Position numbers and translations under genes: made by a program. 5,534 bases of DNA, taken from NCBI GenBank assembly GCA_023412995.1, contig JAEZQS010000294.1, positions 1 to 5,534 of the forward strand, read 5' to 3'. This document shows positions 1 to 5,113 of this stretch, in pieces. This DNA is from Pseudomonadota bacterium (GTDB lineage Bacteria > Pseudomonadota > Gammaproteobacteria > Xanthomonadales > Rhodanobacteraceae). How positions within the stretch are numbered: the first letter of the stretch is position 1; each line of letters begins with the position of its first letter. The notes under the pieces are model-generated. The model was not told the DNA's origin. It saw only the letters and a program-made list of their open reading frames with translations, and did no database searches.

Positions 1-452
1 CCCTGCGGCTGGCGCGTGCGAAGGCGCTGGCCGTCGCTGCAGGCGTCGGCCCCGCCCTCGTGATCGGCAGTGACCAGGTCGCCAGCCTCGGGGCGCAGCT
101 CCTGCGCAAGCCGGCAAGCGCCGAAGCGGCACGGGCGCAGCTCACGGCCTGCGCCGGCCAGGTGGTCGCGTTCCACACCGCTGTCTGCCTCGCCGACACG
201 CGACGGCCCGATGCCCCGCCGTGCACGGCGCTCGACACCACCCGCGTGTGGTTCCGCCCGCTGGACGCGGGCGAGATCGCGCGCTACGTCGCCACTGGCG
301 AGCCGCTCGGCTGCGCCGGCAGCTTCAAGGCGGAAGGACTCGGGATCGCTCTGTTCGAGCGCATCGAGAGCGACGATCCGACCGCGCTGGTGGGACTGCC
401 ACTGATCGCACTGGCGCGACTCCTGCGCGAATCCGGCCTGGCGTTGCCCTGA
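1..452 (+). CDS. Maf/YceF-type nucleotide pyrophosphatase, 3' part
   Basis: This is the C-terminal 149 residues of a Maf-family house-cleaning nucleotide pyrophosphatase; the first full codon is at 3 and the stop is TGA at 450-452. Compared with E. coli YceF (194 aa, recalled), about 45 N-terminal residues lie outside the window, including the ASxSxxR-type start of the fold. Visible landmarks are the GSDQV motif with its catalytic Asp at 72-74, the following RKP lysine, the segment VWFRPL, the block CAGSFKAEGLGIALFERI and the closing DPTALVGLPLIAL. The CAGSFK and LFE blocks match the YceF subfamily better than the dTTP/UTP-specific YhdE subfamily. YceF enzymes hydrolyse 7-methyl-GTP to the monophosphate and pyrophosphate in the cytosol, so that substrate is inferred. 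The gene converges on the sdh operon. GTG at 60 is an internal valine, not a start. Confidence 0.93.
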   Translation, partial: LRLARAKALAVAAGVGPALVIGSDQVASLGAQLLRKPASAEAARAQLTACAGQVVAFHTAVCLADTRRPDAPPCTALDTTRVWFRPLDAGEIARYVATGEPLGCAGSFKAEGLGIALFERIESDDPTALVGLPLIALARLLRESGLALP

Positions 453-533
453 GGTTCGCCGGCGGGAGCTCCCGACACCGGATCCGGCGCGGCCAACCCC
501 GCCCTGCGCCACAGGGCGTCCGCCGGGCGAACC
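453..533. terminator. Nested inverted repeats between convergent genes, probable bidirectional terminator
   Basis: The gap between the maf stop (452) and the cptA-like stop (551) is almost fully symmetrical. An outer stem pairs 453-460 with 526-533 and 461-465 with 520-524, leaving one bulged G at 525. Inside it lie a 12-bp palindrome (463-474, CGGGAGCTCCCG), whose left end overlaps the outer arm by three bases, a 10-bp palindrome (478-487) and a clean hairpin with a 7-bp stem, 500-506 with 512-518, around a 5-nt loop. There is no T-tract on either strand, so it is not a classic intrinsic terminator. Its position between two converging genes makes transcription end or mRNA 3'-end protection the natural role, by inference. 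Confidence 0.5.
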
Positions 534-550
534 CGCGTGGCTGGCGCTTC

Positions 551-1018
551 TCAGGACGAGGCGCCCTTGCCGGCGGGACCGGCGGGCGGCATCGCGGGGG
601 GCTCGTCCGTCGCCGGCGTGCGGGCCAGCAGCAGGATGAGGCGCCGGCGCGTATCGGCGTCGAGGTTGTCCGGTGCCAGCACCAGCCAGGTGCTGCCCCA
701 GCCGGTGGTGAAACCCAGCGCGAGCAATGGGCCAAGCCGGGTCGAGCCGCGCAGCCGCGCGGCGTGTTCGTCGCCGCGCGCGTCGAGCAGGAACCACTCG
801 CCCTCCCGGCAGCTGATGCGCCGTACGCGCGGCTGCACGTGGCGGCGCAGGCTCCCGGCCGTCAATGCGAGCGCGGCGAGCGAGACGACGATGCGGGCGG
901 GGATGCCGAGCCCGCTTCCCCACGGCGCCGCCATCGCGAGCATGCCCACGACGACTCCCAGCACGCCGAGCGCGCGCGAGGGGCGATAGTCAAACGCGAT
1001 GGCGGGCGCGGATCGCAT
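551..1018 (-). CDS. YgfX/CptA-like small inner membrane protein
   Basis: This 155-residue protein resembles E. coli YgfX (CptA): a short basic N-terminus, two adjacent hydrophobic helices at about 16-33 and 39-57 joined by a tight turn, an Arg-rich step (LRR at 57-59), then a cytoplasmic beta-rich domain with a late APDNLDADTRRRLILLL segment like the AADSMDEAEWRDLRRIL of YgfX. E. coli YgfX has been reported as a toxin acting on MreB/FtsZ paired with SdhE (YgfY), but that toxin role is contested, and a link to SdhE or membrane-protein maturation is the safer reading. The Ala/Pro-rich tail after about residue 137 is probably disordered. The ATG at 1018 overlaps the end of sdhE by 29 bases, so translation is probably coupled; no Shine-Dalgarno is visible. 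TTG at 1033 is a possible alternative start, adding five residues. Confidence 0.8.
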   Translation of the reverse strand: MRSAPAIAFDYRPSRALGVLGVVVGMLAMAAPWGSGLGIPARIVVSLAALALTAGSLRRHVQPRVRRISCREGEWFLLDARGDEHAARLRGSTRLGPLLALGFTTGWGSTWLVLAPDNLDADTRRRLILLLARTPATDEPPAMPPAGPAGKGASS

Positions 1019-1289
1019 CGACGATGGCGGCAAAGCGCGGATCGGGCACGGCGCGGCCCGTCAGCCAGTCCCACAGCAGCGGGTCGGCGACATCGAGCAA
1101 CGCATCGAAATCGGCCTGCAGCGCGGCACCGGCGCCGGCGTGGCCGTGGTCCAGCCAGCCGCCGAGCAGCGCATCCAGTTCCCGCGTGCCACGGCGCGCG
1201 CGCCAGCGCAGCCGGCCCGGCGGCAGGGCGGTATTCCCGTTCACGCGCTGCGCCGCGGCAGCGGGTGCTGGCGGCCGTCGCACGGGCAT
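990..1289 (-). CDS. sdhE: SdhE, FAD assembly factor for succinate dehydrogenase
   Basis: SdhE (YgfY, Sdh5/SDHAF2 family) promotes covalent attachment of FAD to the histidine of SdhA. The family signature RRGxxELD is present as RRGTRELD, containing the RGxxE motif that contacts the flavoprotein. It is followed by the usual helical segments, including DPLLWDWLTG (E. coli: DPDLFNWLMN) and a final helix IVDAIRARHRV. The start is uncertain. ATG at 1289 lies five bases after the sdhB stop with GAGG close upstream (3-nt spacing) and gives 99 aa with a low-complexity Pro/Ala N-terminus. GTG at 1244 gives 84 aa, closer to the family's usual 80-90, but has no ribosome binding site. I chose the ATG for its context. 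The gene sits directly after sdhB and overlaps the next gene by 29 bases, so it is made with its client enzyme. Confidence 0.9.
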   Translation of the reverse strand: MPVRRPPAPAAAAQRVNGNTALPPGRLRWRARRGTRELDALLGGWLDHGHAGAGAALQADFDALLDVADPLLWDWLTGRAVPDPRFAAIVDAIRARHRV

Positions 1290-1294
1290 CGACC

Positions 1295-2080
1295 TCAGGC
1301 GCGCCGCTCCACCAGCAGCTTCTTGGTCTCGGCGATCGCCTTGGCGGGATTGAGGCCCTTGGGACAGGTGCGCGCGCAGTTCATGATGGTGTGGCAGCGG
1401 TACAGCTTGAACGGATCCTCGAGCTCGTCCAGGCGCGCACCGGTGTCCTCGTCGCGCGAATCGACGATCCAGCGGTAGGCCTGCAGCAGCACCGCCGGGC
1501 CGAGGTAGCGGTCGCTGTTCCACCAGTAGCTGGGGCAGCCGGTGGTGCAGCACGCGCACAGGATGCACTCGTACAGGCCATCCAGCTTCGCGCGGTCCGC
1601 CTTCGACTGCAGCCGCTCGCGGTCCGGCGGCGGCGGCGTCTGGGTGCGGATCCACGGCTTGATCGAGGCGAGCTGGGCGTAGAAGTGGGTGAGGTCGGGC
1701 ACCAGGTCCTTCACTACCGGCATGTGCGGCAGCGGGTAGATCGGCACGTCGCCGCCCGAGCAGGAATCGATCGCCTTGGTGCAGGCGAGCGTGTTGGTGC
1801 CGTCGATGTTCATCGCGCACGAGCCGCAGATGCCCTCGCGGCAGGAGCGGCGGAACGTCAGCGTCGCGTCGACCTCGTTCTTTATCTTGATCAGCGCGTC
1901 CAGCACCATCGGCCCGCAGGTCGCCATGTCCACCTCGTAGGTGTCCACGCGCGGATTGGCCTCGTCGTCCGGACTCCAGCGGTAGATGCGGAACGTGCGC
2001 ACCCTGGTCGCGCCCGCCGGCGCCGCATGGTGCCTGCCATCCGTGATCTTCGAGTTCTGCGGGAGCGTGAATTCGGCCAT
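1295..2080 (-). CDS. sdhB: Succinate dehydrogenase iron-sulfur subunit SdhB
   Basis: SdhB (261 aa) carries electrons from the FAD in SdhA to ubiquinone through three Fe-S clusters on the inner face of the membrane. All cluster ligands are visible. For [2Fe-2S] they are C80, C85, C88 and C100 in the block starting SCREGICGSC. For [4Fe-4S] they are C172, C175, C178 and C239. For [3Fe-4S] they are C182, C229 and C235. The third [2Fe-2S] ligand is Cys, as in mitochondrial SDHB, not Asp as in E. coli. W187 in CPSYWWN corresponds to the quinone-site Trp164 of E. coli, and H230 follows C229 as in the family. The N-terminus is roughly 20 residues longer than in E. coli. Only a weak purine stretch (AAGAA) precedes the ATG. 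The gene lies 113 bases after sdhA, across a structured repeat that ends 12 bases before this start. Confidence 0.98.
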   Translation of the reverse strand: MAEFTLPQNSKITDGRHHAAPAGATRVRTFRIYRWSPDDEANPRVDTYEVDMATCGPMVLDALIKIKNEVDATLTFRRSCREGICGSCAMNIDGTNTLACTKAIDSCSGGDVPIYPLPHMPVVKDLVPDLTHFYAQLASIKPWIRTQTPPPPDRERLQSKADRAKLDGLYECILCACCTTGCPSYWWNSDRYLGPAVLLQAYRWIVDSRDEDTGARLDELEDPFKLYRCHTIMNCARTCPKGLNPAKAIAETKKLLVERRA

Positions 2081-2092
2081 GTTCTTGAGTCC

Positions 2093-2180
2093 GGGAATGG
2101 GGAATGGGGAATGGGGAATGGTTCAAGCGGGAATGGACGCAATCTGCTGTTGCGTTTGCCATTCCCCATTCCCCATTCCC
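2093..2180. repeat. Inverted arrays of a 7-bp GGGAATG unit between sdhA and sdhB
   Basis: On the plus strand four exact tandem copies of GGGAATG occupy 2093-2120, a fifth copy lies at 2129-2135, and three inverted copies (CATTCCC) lie at 2160-2180. The segment 2100-2121 is a perfect 22-bp inverted complement of 2159-2180, with a 37-base loop. The tandem units also allow pairing in a register shifted by 7 bases. In the sdh mRNA the G-rich arm comes first, 14 bases after the sdhA stop codon, and the C-rich arms end 12 bases before the sdhB ATG. From memory, GGGAATS-type repeats are common between genes in Xanthomonadaceae; I could not verify this. Likely effects, by inference, are protection of upstream sdhCDA mRNA 3' ends, partial termination, or control of sdhB translation. 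Confidence 0.9.
2129..2166 (-). promoter_or_regulatory. Alternative compact hairpin in the sdhA-sdhB leader
   Basis: The fifth GGGAATG copy plus its next base (2129-2136) can pair with 2159-2166. Just inside, 2137-2142 (ACGCAA) pairs with 2150-2155 (TTGCGT) around a 7-base loop, with a 3-base bulge at 2156-2158. This 14-bp hairpin uses the same bases as the longer 22-bp hairpin (2100-2121 with 2159-2180), so the two outer helices exclude each other, while the inner 6-bp stem fits both. Pairing is read directly from the sequence; any switching role for sdhB translation is inference. Confidence 0.4.
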
Positions 2181-2193
2181 TTCTCCCTGCCTT

Positions 2194-3981
2194 TCAGTAC
2201 ACCCTCTTCTTCGGCGGCACCGCCTCGACCTCCCCGGTCATCGGCTGCGTGTGCACCGGGCGGAAATCGAAACTGCAGCGGCCCTTCGCATCCACCGACA
2301 CCAAGGTGTGCTTCATCCAGTGTTCGTCGTCGCGTTCGGGGAAGTCCTCGCGCGCATGCGCGCCGCGGCTCTCGTGGCGCTGCTCGGCCGAGTTGATGGT
2401 GGCGACGGCGTTATAGAGCAGGTTCTGCAGTTCCAGCGTCTCGATGAGGTCCGAGTTCCACACCAGCGAACGGTCGGAGACGCGCACGTCCTCGAACGAG
2501 GCGAACACCTCCGCCATGCGCTGGCAGCCCGCCTGCAGCGTCCCGGCGGTGCGGAACACCGCCGCATCCGCCTGCATCGTCTTCTGCATGGTGAGGCGGA
2601 CCTCCGCCGTGGGCGTTGAGCCGCCGGCATGGCGCACCTTGTCGAATGCGGCCAGCGCCGGCTCCCACGCCGAGGCGGGCAGCGGCTTGTGCGGCTGGCC
2701 GGGGCGGATGGTGGCCGCGCAGCGCTGCGCCACCGCGCGCCCGAACACGACCAGGTCCAGCAGCGAGTTGGAACCGAGGCGGTTGGCGCCGTGCACCGAC
2801 ACGCAGGCGGCTTCGCCGATGGCGTACAGGCCGGGTACGACGGTGTTGGGGTCGTCGCCGGACTTGCGCACCACCTCGCCGTGGTAGTTGGTCGGGATGC
2901 CGCCCATGTTGTAGTGCACGGTCGGCAGCACCGGGATCGGCTCGCGGGTGACGTCCACGCCGGCGAAGATGCGCGCCGACTCGGAAATGCCCGGCAGCTT
3001 CTCGTGCAGCACTTCGGCGCCGAGGTGCTGCAGGTTGAGGAAGATGTGGTCCTTGTGCTCGCCGACGCCGCGGCCCTCGCGGATCTCGATCGTCATGGCG
3101 CGGCTGACGACGTCGCGCGAGGCGAGGTCCTTGGCATTGGGCGCGTAGCGCTCCATGAAGCGCTCGCCGGCCGAATTGGTGAGGTAGCCGCCCTCGCCGC
3201 GCACGCCCTCGGTGATGAGGCAGCCGGCGCCGTAGATGCCGGTGGGGTGGAACTGCACGAATTCCATGTCCTGCAGCGGCAGGCCGGCACGCAGCGCCAG
3301 GCCGCCGCCGTCGCCGGTGCAGGTGTGGGCGGAGGTGGCGCTGAAGTACGCGCGGCCGTAACCGCCGGTCGCGAGCACCACGCCATGGCTGCGGAAGAGG
3401 TGCAGCTTGCCTTCATTCATGTCGAGGGCGAGGACGCCGAGGCAGGCGCCTTCGCTGTCGAACACCAGGTCGAGCGCGAAGTATTCGACGAAGAAGCGCG
3501 CGTCGTGCTTGAGCGCCTGCTGGTAGAGCGTGTGCAGGATGGCATGGCCGGTGCGGTCGGCGGCGGCGCAGGTGCGCTGCGCCGTGCCCTTGCCGTAATG
3601 GGTAGTCATGCCGCCGAACGGCCGCTGGTAGATCCGCCCCTCGTCGGTACGCGAGAACGGCACGCCGTAGTGCTCGAGCTCGATCACCGCCGCGGCGGCT
3701 TCCTTGCACATGTACTCGATCGCGTCCTGGTCGCCGAGCCAGTCGCCGCCCTTGACGGTGTCGTAGAAATGGAAGCGCCAGTCGTCCTCGCCCATATTGC
3801 CGAGCGCAGCCGAGATGCCGCCCTGCGCCGCCACCGTGTGCGAGCGGGTCGGGAACACCTTGGTGAGGCAGGCGGTGGAAAGGCCGGTCGCGGCAAGCCC
3901 GAACGTCGCGCGCAGGCCGGCGCCGCCGGCCCCCACCACGACGATGTCGACCTTGTGTTCCTCGATCTTGTAGCTTTCCAT
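2194..3981 (-). CDS. sdhA: Succinate dehydrogenase flavoprotein subunit SdhA
   Basis: SdhA (595 aa, normal length) oxidises succinate to fumarate in the TCA cycle and passes electrons to SdhB. The dinucleotide-binding motif GAGGAG is at 17-22. H48 in RSHTVAAQGG is the histidine that carries covalent FAD. The active site is complete: H245 (FVQFHPTG), R289 (ASRD), H356 (PTVHYNMGG) and R401 (GANRLGSNS), matching E. coli H242, R286, H354 and R399. The C-terminal helical domain ends in the usual family tail. Segments such as NMGEDDW and DTVKGGDWLGDQDAIEYM make it the mitochondrial/alphaproteobacterial type. The ATG lies three bases after the sdhD stop, with a GGGG stretch 7 bases upstream. It is the client of SdhE and, in organisms that have it, of the SDHAF4 family, both of which are encoded in this operon. 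Confidence 0.99.
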   Translation of the reverse strand: MESYKIEEHKVDIVVVGAGGAGLRATFGLAATGLSTACLTKVFPTRSHTVAAQGGISAALGNMGEDDWRFHFYDTVKGGDWLGDQDAIEYMCKEAAAAVIELEHYGVPFSRTDEGRIYQRPFGGMTTHYGKGTAQRTCAAADRTGHAILHTLYQQALKHDARFFVEYFALDLVFDSEGACLGVLALDMNEGKLHLFRSHGVVLATGGYGRAYFSATSAHTCTGDGGGLALRAGLPLQDMEFVQFHPTGIYGAGCLITEGVRGEGGYLTNSAGERFMERYAPNAKDLASRDVVSRAMTIEIREGRGVGEHKDHIFLNLQHLGAEVLHEKLPGISESARIFAGVDVTREPIPVLPTVHYNMGGIPTNYHGEVVRKSGDDPNTVVPGLYAIGEAACVSVHGANRLGSNSLLDLVVFGRAVAQRCAATIRPGQPHKPLPASAWEPALAAFDKVRHAGGSTPTAEVRLTMQKTMQADAAVFRTAGTLQAGCQRMAEVFASFEDVRVSDRSLVWNSDLIETLELQNLLYNAVATINSAEQRHESRGAHAREDFPERDDEHWMKHTLVSVDAKGRCSFDFRPVHTQPMTGEVEAVPPKKRVY

Positions 3982-3984
3982 GCC

Positions 3985-4371
3985 TCAGCCCCGGAGTGCG
4001 ATGCGGACCACGGCCAGCACGCACGCGGCGGCGCCGAGGAAACACAGGAAACGGATGGTCACCTGCAGCGCGAGCTGCCAGCCGTGCGTGTGGACGTAAT
4101 CCTCCACCACCACCTGCAGCCCGAGCTGCGCATGCCAGAACAGCGCGATCGCGAACAGCGCCATCAGCACGGCGTTGAAGGGTTGCGCCACCAGCGCGAT
4201 CGCAGCGGCGTGGTCGGCGTGCAGCAGCGCGAGCACCAGCCAGAGGAACCACAGCCCCAGCGGCAGCAGGGCGATGGCCGTGACGCGCTGGACCAGGAAA
4301 TGATGGACGCCGTGGCGGGCGCTGCCGAGTCCGGCGGCGATCTTCAGCGGGGTGCGGTACTGGCGGCTCAT
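3985..4371 (-). CDS. sdhD: Succinate dehydrogenase membrane anchor subunit SdhD
   Basis: SdhD (128 aa) is one of the two membrane subunits that anchor complex II and form the ubiquinone site and haem b pocket. Three hydrophobic helices are visible at about 29-50, 57-84 and 103-125. H80 in FWHAQLGLQVVVEDYVH matches the haem ligand H71 of E. coli SdhD, and D91-Y92 match the D82-Y83 pair next to the quinone. The start ATG overlaps the sdhC stop by four bases (ATGA, 4368-4371), indicating translational coupling, and a run of six G lies five bases upstream. Sequence conservation in this subunit is low across bacteria, so the call rests on the helices, the His and DY positions and gene order. Nothing is odd about it. 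Confidence 0.95.
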   Translation of the reverse strand: MSRQYRTPLKIAAGLGSARHGVHHFLVQRVTAIALLPLGLWFLWLVLALLHADHAAAIALVAQPFNAVLMALFAIALFWHAQLGLQVVVEDYVHTHGWQLALQVTIRFLCFLGAAACVLAVVRIALRG

Positions 4372-4763
4372 GCCAGCCCCCCGCGCACGAGGACGCAGGC
4401 CCAGACCAGTGCCGTCATCACCACGCTGCCGATCGAGACCAGCCAGCCATTGCGTATGAACGTGCGCACCTCGTACCCCATGCCACCGTCCTGCAGCAGG
4501 TGGCGGATGCCGTTGAGCAGGTGGAAGGAGAGCGCCCAGGTCCAGCCGACCAGTAGCAACAGGCCGATCCAGGACGCGCAGAACGCCTGCACCCGCGCGA
4601 ATGCTTCGGGGCCGGCGGCGAGTGCCAGCAGGCCGGCGACCACCAGCACGCTGCCGAATGCCAGCGCGACGCCGGTGGCGCGATGCAGGATCGAGGTCAC
4701 CATCTGGATCTGCCAGCGGTAAACCGACAGGTGCGGAGACAGGGGACGCGCAGTGGCTGGCAT
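4368..4763 (-). CDS. sdhC: Succinate dehydrogenase cytochrome b556 subunit SdhC
   Basis: SdhC (131 aa) is the other membrane anchor. It begins with the family's RPLSPHLSVYRW motif, followed by SILHRATG, in which S24 and R28 correspond to the quinone-site S27 and R31 of E. coli. H81 in the block HLLNGIRHLLQD corresponds to haem ligand H84, with the conserved GIRH after it. Three membrane helices lie at about 29-50, 64-90 and 107-127. ATG at 4763 is chosen because the RPLSPHL motif starts at residue 6 and there is little room upstream. No good Shine-Dalgarno precedes it. It lies 43 bases after the final TGA of the DUF1674 gene, close enough to share its transcript. The early stop in that gene may change ribosome traffic just before sdhC. 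Confidence 0.97.
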   Translation of the reverse strand: MPATARPLSPHLSVYRWQIQMVTSILHRATGVALAFGSVLVVAGLLALAAGPEAFARVQAFCASWIGLLLLVGWTWALSFHLLNGIRHLLQDGGMGYEVRTFIRNGWLVSIGSVVMTALVWACVLVRGGLA

Positions 4764-4806
4764 GGCTGGCTCGATGCGGTGGTGGAGGGCGCCGCGTGCG
4801 CGGTGG

Positions 4807-4968
4807 TCAGAAATCGATGCAGCGGCCGTTTTTTTACCAGTCGCCGTAACGCGTCGGATCCAGGCGCGTGGCGCCGTCGCCGGGTGTCGCCGGCTGTGGC
4901 TGCGCGTGCGCTGCCTCGGCGCCGGAGGGCGCGGGGTCGGCGGGGTCGGGAGCGTCGGGACGGGTCAT
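4807..4968 (-). pseudogene. DUF1674/SDHAF4-like succinate dehydrogenase assembly factor with in-frame TAA
   Basis: Read from ATG at 4968, this small frame gives a Pro/Ala/Asp-rich, probably disordered N-terminus, then DPTRYGDW, a TAA stop at 4834-4836, then KNGRCIDF in the same frame and a TGA at 4807-4809. The DUF1674/SDHAF4 family ends in a motif like PTRYGDWE(K/R)xGRCIDF, so the stop replaces the Glu. The codon change would be GAA to TAA by one base, with the seven-A run unchanged in length and no frameshift. As written the product is 44 aa instead of 53. SDHAF4 binds the flavinylated SdhA subunit and helps it join SdhB. Its place just upstream of sdhC supports the family call. It may be a recent nonsense allele, a sequencing error, or a read-through stop. 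No Shine-Dalgarno is visible before the ATG. Confidence 0.82.
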
Positions 4969-4983
4969 GGTGCGGCGCGCAAC

Positions 4984-5012
4984 AGGGTAAACCGGCGCGC
5001 GCGTTCAGACAA
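4984..5012 (-). promoter_or_regulatory. Candidate sigma-70 promoter for the sdh operon
   Basis: On the minus strand TTGTCT (5012-5007) and TACCCT (4989-4984) are separated by exactly 17 bases. They match the -35 consensus in four of six positions and the -10 in three of six. The predicted start would leave only a leader of about nine bases before the DUF1674 ATG, in keeping with the missing ribosome binding site. The match is weak and the surrounding DNA is GC-rich, so this is only a best guess. It is supported by position: the operon needs a promoter in the 145-base divergent gap unless it is transcribed from inside the DUF1674 gene. Confidence 0.3.
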
Positions 5013-5072
5013 CCGCAACGGCCTCATCGCGCGGCGTCGGCGCAGCGGCACGACGGGCCGGTGCGGGGCCGA

Positions 5073-5081
5073 TGCTAGAGT
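5073..5081 (+). promoter_or_regulatory. Candidate extended -10 promoter for ygfZ
   Basis: TGCTAGAGT resembles an extended -10 element (TGn followed by TAGAGT, four of six matches to TATAAT). It lies 32 bases before the ygfZ ATG, giving a leader of roughly 25 bases. No recognisable -35 hexamer is found 16-18 bases upstream, which is tolerable for an extended -10. It is the best candidate in the divergent gap on this strand. Confidence 0.35.
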
Positions 5082-5113
5082 GGCAGCAGTCCTTCCCACG
5101 ATTTTCGCCAACC

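Noticed and set aside
2093..2180. CRISPR-like array
   Set aside because: The units are 7-bp, directly tandem and partly inverted, with no spacers and no cas genes.
2093..2180. Miniature transposable element
   Set aside because: No target-site duplication is visible at the borders, and the symmetry is explained by the short unit alone; it remains possible only if genome copies share the internal 37 bases.
221..2416. 731-codon plus-strand open frame
   Set aside because: It runs antisense to sdhB, sdhE and the cptA-like gene, has an Arg/Ala-rich low-complexity translation, and includes the GGGAATG array translated as Met-Gly-Asn-Gly repeats. It is an artefact of high GC content.
2629..4722. 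697-codon plus-strand open frame opposite sdhA, sdhD and sdhC
   Set aside because: The translation is Ala/Arg/Val/His-rich with no recognisable domain, while the minus-strand genes beneath it have complete motifs.
4829..4835. Slippage on the A7 run as a way to restore the DUF1674 protein
   Set aside because: In the sense direction the TAA begins before the A-run and the tail is already in the zero frame, so slippage or frameshifting would not bypass the stop and would disrupt the tail.
4821..4836. GC-rich stretch followed by seven T on the plus strand, resembling a terminator
   Set aside because: CGGCCG is too short for a stable stem with a loop, no plus-strand gene leads into it, and the T-run is the complement of the Lys-Asn codons of the DUF1674 frame.
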